From Burkholderiales bacterium (GTDB lineage Bacteria; Pseudomonadota; Gammaproteobacteria; Burkholderiales; Burkholderiaceae_E): a stretch of DNA of 64,000 nt. Each line of letters starts with the position of its first letter. The stretch's first letter is position 1. The stretch spans positions 186,001 through 250,000 of the forward strand of contig JAIYCW010000017.1 of NCBI GenBank assembly GCA_027487815.1, in the 5' to 3' direction. Below the pieces are notes generated by a model. It had not been told where the DNA came from. It saw nothing but the letters and a program-made list of their open reading frames with translations, and did no database searches. Positions 55,730 to 63,321 of this stretch are shown piece by piece. The position numbers and the translations under genes are program-made.

Positions 55730-56731
55730 GCCCATATTCAGACTACAGTTGTTGGTTCCTATCCGATCCCAGACTGGCTGGTATCCGCCCCCAGCGAACA
55801 AGCCTTGATTGACGCCACGCGGGTGGTGATGAGCACCCAGGAACAAGCGGGTATTGATCTTGTTTGCGACGGCGAGCTTTATCGCTTCGATATCAATCAT
55901 CCTGAAACCAATGGAATGATTGAGTACTTCGTGCGCCCACTTGATGGGGTACGCACGCGTATTGGCTTTGAAGAAATGATCGCCTACACCCGAAATGCGG
56001 GAATGAGGTTTCGCGCCAAGCCTCCCGGCGTCGTTGAATCAGCACTGGGCAGTGGCACCCTTGATTTACCGGGGGCTTGTGCACGTGCGCTCAAGCTTAC
56101 CTCGCGGCCCCTGAAATTCACCGTGACCGGGCCGCATATGCTGGCCAAAACACTGATCGATCATCACTATGGCTCCATAGAAATGCTCACCCAGGGCATT
56201 GCTGATGTGTTGGCGGCCCAGGTCAGTCATTGCAATGCGCAAGTGATCCAGGTGGATGAAGCCAATCTGCCGGGCCATCCCGAAGAGTGGCGTTGGGCCC
56301 TGAGAGCCATGAATACCGTGCTGGATACGATTCCTGGCAAGTCGGCAGTTCACTTATGCTTTGGAAACTATGGCGGCCAAAGTGTGCAAAAAGGTGCCTG
56401 GGATGCCCTGATGGAATATCTCAACGGCCTGCATGCTGACCATATCGTGATGGAGGTAGCGCACCGACCTCCTTCGGAGCTGGCAGTGTTCAAGGAGTTG
56501 CAGCCACATATTGGGTTTGGTATGGGCGTTGTGGATATCAAGCGCACCGATGTGGAAACGGCCGAACAGATTGCCAAAGCCATTGAGCAGGCCGAAAAGT
56601 TGTTGGGAACCGGTCGTGTGTCCTACATCCATCCCGACTGCGGATTCTGGATGCTCAAGCGCTCAATTGCTGATGCGAAAATTCGCGCGCTGGTAGCCGG
56701 GCGGGATCTCTTTGAACGCGCAGGTGCCTAG
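55727..56731 (+). CDS. Second MetE-core methyltransferase
   Basis: 334 aa catalytic MetE-like domain alone (opens TTVVGSYPIPDWLVSA). Zinc ligands: His/Cys in VHLCFGNYGG, Glu in IVMEVAHRP, Cys in IHPDCGFWML. It is a distant paralogue of the protein at 44319-45440. Divergent from the oxygenase/ABC operon and convergent with the TetR gene (stops overlap by 2 bases). A role in moving a methyl group from the operon's substrate is inference; a methionine synthase using another donor is the alternative. Confidence 0.9.
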   Translation: MAHIQTTVVGSYPIPDWLVSAPSEQALIDATRVVMSTQEQAGIDLVCDGELYRFDINHPETNGMIEYFVRPLDGVRTRIGFEEMIAYTRNAGMRFRAKPPGVVESALGSGTLDLPGACARALKLTSRPLKFTVTGPHMLAKTLIDHHYGSIEMLTQGIADVLAAQVSHCNAQVIQVDEANLPGHPEEWRWALRAMNTVLDTIPGKSAVHLCFGNYGGQSVQKGAWDALMEYLNGLHADHIVMEVAHRPPSELAVFKELQPHIGFGMGVVDIKRTDVETAEQIAKAIEQAEKLLGTGRVSYIHPDCGFWMLKRSIADAKIRALVAGRDLFERAGA

Positions 56732-57429
56732 CGCACCAAATACCCAAGCACCAGATCATTCATATGCGACAAGCGCTCAAGCTGCGCTTTGGGGGCCAGC
56801 AGGTTGCGTCCAAAGATGGCACTCAGGGTATGGCAGTTACCGATATAAAAATACGATAAAGATGCTATCGAAATATAAAGCTGCACCGGATCGACGCCAG
56901 GCCTGAATACCCCGTCGCGACGACCCCGCTCCAGCACAGCATCGATCATGCTCACAAACGGCGAGTGCATTGTTTTGACCCGGCTGGATTGACTGAGGTG
57001 CACCGCCCGGTGCAGGTTTTCAGTGTTAAGCAGGCTGAGAAATTCCGGATGCTGCAGGTAGTAATTCCAGGTGAATGCGATCAGGCGGCGAATAGCTTCC
57101 ACCGGGTCTACTTCATCCAGTTTCAGGCCGCGTTCCTGTTGGCGAATCGCTTCATAGGCATGCTCAAGAACCGCTGTAAACAACTCGTCTTTGCTTCCGA
57201 AATAATAGTAGAGCATGCGCTTGTTGATGCCTGCGCGTTCGGCGATCAAATCGACGGTGGCGCCATTTAAGCCATGCTCGGCAAACTCGGCTCCTGCAGC
57301 TAGCAAGATCGCTTTGCGGGTGGCCACCGGATCACGCGTTGTTGGCAGGCGGGTGGCCGCTTTTTTTACTGCGGGCTTGGCCAGCGGCTTGTCCTTGGCC
57401 AAAGGCTTTTCTGTTCGGCGTTGAGTCAT
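56728..57429 (-). CDS. TetR/AcrR family regulator
   Basis: 233 aa. A basic, Lys/Ala-rich N-terminal extension (about residues 1-30) precedes the TetR helix-turn-helix (GAEFAEHGLNGATVDLIAER, then AGINKRMLYYYFGSKDELF). The ligand domain follows, with a TetR_C-type pattern (AIRRLIAFTWNYYLQHPEFL) as in RutR-like proteins. By position it could govern the divergent MetE-like/oxygenase promoter, or the MFS and gpx genes upstream on its own strand. Confidence 0.92.
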   Translation of the reverse strand: MTQRRTEKPLAKDKPLAKPAVKKAATRLPTTRDPVATRKAILLAAGAEFAEHGLNGATVDLIAERAGINKRMLYYYFGSKDELFTAVLEHAYEAIRQQERGLKLDEVDPVEAIRRLIAFTWNYYLQHPEFLSLLNTENLHRAVHLSQSSRVKTMHSPFVSMIDAVLERGRRDGVFRPGVDPVQLYISIASLSYFYIGNCHTLSAIFGRNLLAPKAQLERLSHMNDLVLGYLVR

Positions 57430-57470
57430 GGGCGCTCATGATACTTCGCGCAGCAATTGACGGGCAGCAG

Positions 57471-58652
57471 TTAAGGGGCAGCATGAAGCGCACGCCCCAT
57501 GAGCCAAGCCGCCAGGATCACGCCGCAGGAAAATAGTGAAGTCGCGATCCAGGTGTTGCCCCAGCCCAGCGATTGAGCCGCGACCACAGCAATGATCGGA
57601 GGCCCGAGTCCTTGCCCCAATGCACTGCCCTGCTGCATCAGGCCGACGGTGGTGGATACTGCAGCCGGCGATGCTGCAAGCCGCGCGCTCATGATGAAGA
57701 GCGTGCCGGGGATCAGGCCACCCACTGAAGAAAACACCAGCAATGCACCATAGCGCCAGGCAAGACCCACCTCGACCGGTGCACCGAAAGTAACCCAGGC
57801 ACAAGCGCTCATTAGCAGAGCCGTCAGCATGAGCACCCGTGAAGGGGAAATCCAGCGATTGACCCATCCGGCGGCACCATTACCTACTGCGTTAATCAAT
57901 GCTGCAAGCGCGGTGAGCGCGCCAGCAATGGCCGGTGAAATCCCCGACTGCTCATAGATCAATGGCAAGAAGGTAAACACCGACATCCATTGCGCGGCAT
58001 AACATCCAAAGGCTAATGCGAGCGTCCACGGACCCAGGCGTCGGACAGTCATGAGCACCAGTTCAAGCCATGCTGCGGGTTGCCCGTGTTGCGTGGGCTG
58101 AGGGTCGCGAGGCAAGGTCCTCATCATGATCAATGGCACAAGTGCCATGGCACTGGCCACCCACCACGCGAGCCGCCAACCACCCTGTTCGATAAGCAAA
58201 GGTCCGATCAAAAGCATCAGGCCCATGCCGAGCGGCATATACATGCCCCAGGCACCAAGCCATCGGATGAGTTTGTCGGGAGTCACCAAGCGCCTAAGCA
58301 ACATCGGGCCCGGGAGCACAGCCAGCAAAAAGCCTGCACTTTCCAGAGCACGCAAGGCCAGCACGGCAAGCGCGCTGTAGGCAAACGTCGAGAGCGTACT
58401 GGCGAGCACGATGATCGCGAGCCCAAGACTCATCACCCGGCGCGCGCCAAAACGATCAGCCAGCATTCCGCCGACAATGCCCACCGATACCCCGGCCGCC
58501 TGAAACATCGTGACGAACAGACTGGCCTGAACAATCGACAGGCCAAACTCAAGCTTCAGTGCTGCGAGAGCGGGCGGCAGCTTGCCGACCTGCATTCCTG
58601 CGGCAATACCAGCCAATAGGACCAGCCCCGCAGCAAGACGTGGCGAGGTCAA
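57471..58652 (-). CDS. MFS transporter
   Basis: 393 aa, about 12 membrane segments. The first cytoplasmic loop carries the MFS motif A (GGMLADRFGARRVM). Resembles cyanate/CynX-type or sugar/acid MFS carriers, substrate unknown. TTG start at 58652, 8 bases after the gpx stop; no ATG lies before residue 20. TetR gene follows after 41 bases, so gpx-MFS-tetR may be one transcript. Confidence 0.9.
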   Translation of the reverse strand: MTSPRLAAGLVLLAGIAAGMQVGKLPPALAALKLEFGLSIVQASLFVTMFQAAGVSVGIVGGMLADRFGARRVMSLGLAIIVLASTLSTFAYSALAVLALRALESAGFLLAVLPGPMLLRRLVTPDKLIRWLGAWGMYMPLGMGLMLLIGPLLIEQGGWRLAWWVASAMALVPLIMMRTLPRDPQPTQHGQPAAWLELVLMTVRRLGPWTLALAFGCYAAQWMSVFTFLPLIYEQSGISPAIAGALTALAALINAVGNGAAGWVNRWISPSRVLMLTALLMSACAWVTFGAPVEVGLAWRYGALLVFSSVGGLIPGTLFIMSARLAASPAAVSTTVGLMQQGSALGQGLGPPIIAVVAAQSLGWGNTWIATSLFSCGVILAAWLMGRALHAAP

Positions 58653-58660
58653 ATCCTGAT

Positions 58661-59266
58661 CTAACGCGAGGCGGCTAGCGCCGACTCAATGGCCTTGGTC
58701 ACCGAGGGTGCCAGCGGATCGGTTGAGGACTCAAAGCTCACCACTTTGCCTTGCCGGTCAATCAGATACTTGTGGAAATTCCAGCGTGGCGACGAGCCGC
58801 TTGCCTTGCTAAGCTGGGCAAACAAGGGGTGCTCGTTGATCGGCTGCGCGAGCTTGCCGAACATGGGGAACGAAACCCCATAGTTGATAGCGCAAAACTG
58901 CGCGATCTGTTTGTTGTCTCCAGGTTCCTGGCCGGCAAAATCATTGGCTGGGAATCCGAGAACTACCAGCCCGTGACGCCGATATCGGTTGTAGAGCGTG
59001 TTCAGGGACTCATACTGAGGCGTCAGGCCGCATCGACTCGCTGTGTTGACGACCAGAACCACCTGACCGGCGTATTCGCAAAGTGAGCGGGGCTTTTCCT
59101 CGAGCAAAGGTGTCGCCTGAAACTTCAGGGCTTCAGGACACCCGCCTGCCGGTTTTGGAAGCGCCGAAGTGGCTCCCGATAGTGGATTGGCCTGGAGCGG
59201 AGCGCTTAGACAAACTGCGCTTAGGGCTGCAAGACCGATTAACCAACGAGTACCGAATATTTTCAT
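58661..59266 (-). CDS. Exported glutathione peroxidase-like protein
   Basis: 201 aa from the ATG at 59266. A signal peptide (about residues 1-26, ending PLQA) sends it to the periplasm. The thiol-peroxidase fold has the peroxidatic Cys in NTASRCGLTPQYESL (Cys, not selenocysteine), then GFPANDFAGQEPG (conserved Gln region) and WNFHKYLID (Trp). The longer open frame up to 59941 runs antisense into the PEP-CTERM gene and is not used. Bacterial members generally use thioredoxin rather than glutathione. Confidence 0.92.
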   Translation of the reverse strand: MKIFGTRWLIGLAALSAVCLSAPLQANPLSGATSALPKPAGGCPEALKFQATPLLEEKPRSLCEYAGQVVLVVNTASRCGLTPQYESLNTLYNRYRRHGLVVLGFPANDFAGQEPGDNKQIAQFCAINYGVSFPMFGKLAQPINEHPLFAQLSKASGSSPRWNFHKYLIDRQGKVVSFESSTDPLAPSVTKAIESALAASR

Positions 59267-59618
59267 GGTGGGCGATTGTGCCAATAAAGTAGTCAAAGGG
59301 AAACGCGCGGACGTTGTAATTCGTGCACTTTGTAGTCCCATTGACTTGAAAGCTCCGTAAAAACCGCGGAGGTTTGCTTCCGAACTCACTTCAGGGGCAT
59401 GCTGCTTTTCCAGGCAACCGTGGGATAATTTTGTTGTCTTGAGGGGCGGCGAGCTTGGAAAGTTCCGATTTGAAGCTGCCCTGATGACAAAAGTCTTGTC
59501 GGCAGGAATTACACTTACCTGGTGGCCCGACTGTAAAGAATCCTGTAAGTCATTGATTTTTTGTGATTTCCATAAGTGGCACAATTCTCGCTTGGGTAAG
59601 CCGAGAACTCGGAAAACC
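59267..59618. other. Intergenic region between divergent gpx and PEP-CTERM-like gene
   Basis: 352 bases without a gene. It holds the sigma-54-type promoter at 59577-59592 near its right end, a small hairpin (CCGAG-AA-CTCGG, 59601-59612) in the predicted leader, and a GGGATAATTTTG stretch near 59421 that might be a -10 box. Nothing else recognisable. Confidence 0.6.
59577..59592 (+). promoter_or_regulatory. Sigma-54-type (-24/-12) promoter
   Basis: TGGCAC at the -24 position and TCGCT at -12 (consensus TTGCW; one mismatch). The invariant GG and GC are spaced exactly as required. Predicted transcription start is about 59603, only 16 bases before the ATG of the PEP-CTERM-like gene. Such promoters in front of PEP-CTERM proteins are known in exosortase-bearing bacteria. 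Confidence 0.6.
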
Positions 59619-60614
59619 ATGAAAAAAAGCGTTGTCATCTTTGCAGCTGTATCCATGACCGTGGCGGGCGTCACCCTGGCGTCGAACGTGTCTCTGGGTA
59701 AGCGCGCCGGTGCGATGCTGGCTGAGGTCTTCGAATTTGTGGGGCCCATGAGCGGTTTGATCAATGCCTTGGTAAAGCCCAACGATCCGCCGGCCAAGCG
59801 CGCCATCGTAAGCTTTGAGCCGGAGTCACCGGTATCCAGCACGCTGGCCCTGTCCAACTCTGCACAGCGCGGAAAATCCGCGAGTCCATTTGAACTGCCG
59901 CTCTGGCAATCGATGTCGGCTGCCAATACTGCCCTCTTCAACGATCCGTCGCGCTCAGCCGAATCGGGGAGCCGCGCCAGAGAATCCAGCGCTCGTGAAT
60001 CGGTTCAGGTGCTTGCCGAAGGTCCGGCGGTGAGCCCGATTACTCTGGCGGCCAACGGTCAATCGGGCAATGCGATTCAAACCGCTGAAAAGCTCGCCTT
60101 GATGGACAACGTCTTGAAGTCGCTTACAGGTGGCGGCCCGGCTTCCCTGCAAAAAACTGATGATGTTTGGGCGTTTATGACCCAGCGTCCCTCCGCCTTG
60201 GACAGCTCGGTTGGTGCGCTTGCTGCCAACTCGGAGCGTGCATCCAAGGAATCTGTCGGGCAAGTCACGATTCCTTCGCTCGCCGCCAACGGTCTGACCT
60301 CAAGCACGTCTGCGCTGAGCGGTTCGGATGCAGGCCAGATTCTCAGCAAGGCAAACGAAGCGGCTTCTGCCAGTTCGGGAAATACCGGGTCACCGGGCAG
60401 TGGGTCGGCCGCAACCGGAGCGTCGGGCACCCAGACAGGATCACCAACCGATAACGCTCAACCAAGCGCCAACAAATCCACGGTGGCCAAGGTGCCGCTA
60501 CCCGGCACATTAGCCTTGATCTTGCTGGGCATGGGAGCGGTGGGACTAGGTGCATATCAACGTCGATCCAGCGCCGTGGCATCATCACGGCATGAAGCTT
60601 CCACCCGCACCTGA
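59619..60614 (+). CDS. PEP-CTERM-like sorting-signal protein, low complexity
   Basis: 331 aa from the ATG at 59619. The N-terminal signal peptide (KKSVVIFAAVSMTVAGVTLA) is followed by a Ser/Ala/Gly/Thr-rich, cysteine-free body without recognisable domain, most repetitive at about 250-290 (SSGNTGSPGSGSAATGASG). Near the C-terminus comes VPLPGTLALILLGMGAVG, then AYQRR: the PxP-type motif, hydrophobic helix and Arg cluster of an exosortase target. Unusually, about 17 residues follow the Arg pair. Predicted to be exported, cleaved and attached or released at the surface; no exosortase gene is in the window. The end overlaps the next gene by 23 bases. Confidence 0.82.
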   Translation: MKKSVVIFAAVSMTVAGVTLASNVSLGKRAGAMLAEVFEFVGPMSGLINALVKPNDPPAKRAIVSFEPESPVSSTLALSNSAQRGKSASPFELPLWQSMSAANTALFNDPSRSAESGSRARESSARESVQVLAEGPAVSPITLAANGQSGNAIQTAEKLALMDNVLKSLTGGGPASLQKTDDVWAFMTQRPSALDSSVGALAANSERASKESVGQVTIPSLAANGLTSSTSALSGSDAGQILSKANEAASASSGNTGSPGSGSAATGASGTQTGSPTDNAQPSANKSTVAKVPLPGTLALILLGMGAVGLGAYQRRSSAVASSRHEASTRT

Positions 60615-61491
60615 TTCCCGGCCGGCCGCAGCCGATACTGCAGCCTCGGCTGCGTACTACGATTCCCAGTACAACAACCGCCTGAGGGTTCCTCACGCAC
60701 CCGAGCTGCTTGCCAGCTGGACAACACAGTCCACGCAGGTAAGAGCAGCCAGCCCGCGCCTGCGCGAGTTCGGATACGGGGCACCGGCTAGCGAAAGACT
60801 TGATTTTTTCCCGGCCTCAAGCCGCGGACGCCCTTTGGTGATGTTCATTCACGGAGGGTATTGGCGCTCGCTCGATAAAGACGACTTTTCCTTTATCGCG
60901 CCCGCTTTTGCGCAAGCTGATCTCAACCTGGCGGTCGTTAACTACTCGTTGGCACCCGAGGTCAGCGTCCGGCACATCGTTCAGCAAATGATTGCCGCAC
61001 TGGTATGGCTTTATAGAAACGCCAAAGCCCTGGGCGCGGACCCGAGGAATATCCATGTGGTCGGGCACTCGGCGGGCGGGCATCTCAGCGCGATGATGCT
61101 GGCTGTGTTGTGGAAGCAGGTCGCGCAAGATTTGCCCAGGCAGCTGGTGAAAAGTGCGGTGGCGATGAGCGGGCTGTTTGATATGCGACCCATTGCCTCG
61201 TGTCCTTACCTCAATGTGGATCTCAAGCTCAGCCAGCCCGAGGCCGTCGCGCTCAGTCCGGCCTTAATGCCACCTGCCAGCCGCTCGCCCTTGCTTCTGG
61301 CTGTTGGGAGCGAGGAAAGCCCTGAGTTTCATTGGCAAACTTCAGCTATCGAGACAGCTTGGAGTGGGCACACCGCAGTGAGTCGGGTTGCCCAACCCGG
61401 GCACAATCACTTCACCATCTGTGAGGCGCTGGCCGAGCCCACAAGCCCGCTATTCGCCGCGGTGCTTGCTCAAATTAACGCTAAAGATTAA
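60592..61491 (+). CDS. Alpha/beta hydrolase, arylformamidase-like
   Basis: 299 aa from the ATG at 60592, inside the end of the upstream gene. The oxyanion motif HGGYWRSLDKDD and nucleophile elbow VGHSAGGHLSA (catalytic Ser) are typical of kynurenine formamidase-type and related esterases; a late His sits in PGHNHFTIC. No other tryptophan-breakdown gene is nearby, so the substrate could be a different amide or ester. Convergent with dctM (ends overlap by 11 bases). Confidence 0.88.
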   Translation: MKLPPAPDSRPAAADTAASAAYYDSQYNNRLRVPHAPELLASWTTQSTQVRAASPRLREFGYGAPASERLDFFPASSRGRPLVMFIHGGYWRSLDKDDFSFIAPAFAQADLNLAVVNYSLAPEVSVRHIVQQMIAALVWLYRNAKALGADPRNIHVVGHSAGGHLSAMMLAVLWKQVAQDLPRQLVKSAVAMSGLFDMRPIASCPYLNVDLKLSQPEAVALSPALMPPASRSPLLLAVGSEESPEFHWQTSAIETAWSGHTAVSRVAQPGHNHFTICEALAEPTSPLFAAVLAQINAKD

Positions 61492-62773
61492 GCAGTTTGG
61501 GTAACCACAGGGTAATCGCCGGAAAGGTGATCAGGATCGCCAGGCGCAGGATGTCGGCGTAAAGAAACGGCATGACCCCGCGCCAGATACTGGCGGTCGG
61601 GACGTCAGGCAAGACGCTGCGCAATACAAACACATTCATGCCCACCGGCGGGCTGATCATGCCGATTTCAACAACGCACACAATCAGAATACCGAACCAG
61701 ATCGGGTCAAACCCCAGATGCACGATCAGGGGAAAGAAAATCGGCACCGTAAGCAGAATCATGGAGAGCTCCTCCATGGCAGTGCCCAAAAGCACATAAA
61801 TCACGCAAATCGCAATCACTACCGCCAGTGGATGAATCTGAAACTGCGTCACAAAATCGCGCAGATCCACCGGCAGGGTGGTGAAGTTCATGAAGTTGGC
61901 AAATATCGAGGCGCCAATCACGATGGTGAAAAGCATCGCTGTGGTTCGCGAAGAATCCACCAGGGTTTGCATCAAGGTTTTGAAGGTCAGCGCCCCCCGA
62001 GCCAGGGCAAACAAAAAACCGCCCATCGCTCCAACCCCGGCAGCTTCGGTAGGTGTAAAAAAGCCACCGTACATCCCGCCCATCACCAGGCCGAAAAGAA
62101 GTATCACCCCCCAGATGTTGCGAAGCGCAATCCAGCGCTGCCGCCAGCTTGAGCGCTCTCCGGGCGGCCCCAGCTCCGGATGATGCTGGGTCACGACACC
62201 TGCAGCAAAGATATAAAGGCTCGCGGCGAGGATTCCTGGCACGATGCCCGCAGCGAACAAGGCACCGATGCTGGTCTCGGTCATGATGCCGTAGATCACC
62301 ATGATCACCGAAGGCGGAATCAGAATGCCCAGCGTGCCCCCCGCGGCGATTGAACCCGCTGCGAATGAGTCCGAATAGTTAAACCGGCGCATCTCAGGCA
62401 TTGCGACCCGCGCCATCGTGGCAGTGGTAGCAATCGATGAGCCGCAAATGGCACCAAAGCCTGCGCACGCCGCGACTGTTGACATAGCCAGCCCGCCCCG
62501 CCGATGGCCAATAAAAGCGTAAGCGGCTTGATATAGCTCTCGCGACAACCCTGCGCGAGTGACGAAGTTACCCATCAGCACAAAAAGGGGGACCACCGAC
62601 AAGGTGTATTTGGCGATATCGAGAATTTCGGTAGTGGTGCTGGATACCGCAGCGGGCCAGGACCGTATCAACCCCAAGCCAATCAGGCCAACCAGGCCCA
62701 TGGCAAAAGCAATCGGCACACGCAGCGCCATCAACAAAAACATAGCGGCAAAACCGAGCGCGGCTTCAATCAT
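61481..62773 (-). CDS. dctM: TRAP transporter large permease DctM
   Basis: 430 aa, about 12 membrane segments; the large subunit that carries substrate in exchange for sodium. Typical stretches: GLSRELYQAAYAFIGHRRGG, ASGTI-like AAGGTLGILIPPSVIM, TPTEAAGVGA, GMISPPVGMNVFV. Its start overlaps the dctQ stop by 4 bases. Confidence 0.95.
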   Translation of the reverse strand: MIEAALGFAAMFLLMALRVPIAFAMGLVGLIGLGLIRSWPAAVSSTTTEILDIAKYTLSVVPLFVLMGNFVTRAGLSRELYQAAYAFIGHRRGGLAMSTVAACAGFGAICGSSIATTATMARVAMPEMRRFNYSDSFAAGSIAAGGTLGILIPPSVIMVIYGIMTETSIGALFAAGIVPGILAASLYIFAAGVVTQHHPELGPPGERSSWRQRWIALRNIWGVILLFGLVMGGMYGGFFTPTEAAGVGAMGGFLFALARGALTFKTLMQTLVDSSRTTAMLFTIVIGASIFANFMNFTTLPVDLRDFVTQFQIHPLAVVIAICVIYVLLGTAMEELSMILLTVPIFFPLIVHLGFDPIWFGILIVCVVEIGMISPPVGMNVFVLRSVLPDVPTASIWRGVMPFLYADILRLAILITFPAITLWLPKLLNL

Positions 62774-63243
62774 GCGCCCTGCTCCTGGGATTCACCGCGA
62801 GGCTGAAACGCAAGCCAGCCATGCGCCGCGGCGCACGCCAAAAGCATAAGGGCAGTCAGGTAGTAAAACGGGCCTAGCGGAAGATGCAGGGACGAGGTGG
62901 TATCACCCTGCTCAAGGGTGCGACCGGCACGCACCCAAACCAGCCATGCCGACGCCGCCAGCAGCCCAACACACAAAAAATTAGCCAGCCGGTGTTGCCA
63001 GTCCAATGCGCTTTCTGGCAAAAACTTGTCGAGCAGATCAAACAGAATATGCTCGCCATGCAACGAGGTGAGCGGCATCGCCACAAAAATCAACAAGAGC
63101 ATCAACAGCTCGGTGACTTCAACCACGCCAGGAATCGATGAACCAAAAGCCTTGCGGCCCACCACGTCGCAAAAGGTCAGCACCATCATGGCAAACAACA
63201 TCAGGGCTGCCACCGCACCAAGGGTGGTTCGCAAGGGCTTCAT
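62770..63243 (-). CDS. dctQ: TRAP transporter small permease DctQ
   Basis: 157 aa from the ATG at 63243, four membrane segments (about 10-27, 38-58, 80-103, 123-141). The first periplasmic/cytoplasmic boundary carries FCDVVGRKAFGSSIPG, the DctQ signature. Partners DctM and DctP flank it. Its gene is separated from dctP by a terminator-like hairpin. Confidence 0.92.
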   Translation of the reverse strand: MKPLRTTLGAVAALMLFAMMVLTFCDVVGRKAFGSSIPGVVEVTELLMLLLIFVAMPLTSLHGEHILFDLLDKFLPESALDWQHRLANFLCVGLLAASAWLVWVRAGRTLEQGDTTSSLHLPLGPFYYLTALMLLACAAAHGWLAFQPRGESQEQGA

Positions 63244-63256
63244 GGGGGAGGTTCCG

Positions 63257-63283
63257 AAAAGAGCCCGCCTCACAGGAGGCGGG
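63257..63283 (-). terminator. Terminator/attenuator hairpin between dctP and dctQ
   Basis: Perfect 8-bp G-C-rich stem (CCCGCCTC / GAGGCGGG, 4-base loop) followed on the minus strand by CTCTTTTC. It lies after the dctP stop and 21 bases before the dctQ start. A partial terminator here would give more receptor than membrane subunits. Confidence 0.75.
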
Positions 63284-63321
63284 GATACTCTAAAAACATA
63301 TCAAAGAAGCAATAGCACTCT

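Noticed and set aside
59267-59941. N-terminal extension of the glutathione peroxidase frame (would make 426 aa)
   Set aside because: The extension is antisense to the PEP-CTERM-like gene and crosses its promoter; the start at 59266 gives a proper signal peptide and normal enzyme length.
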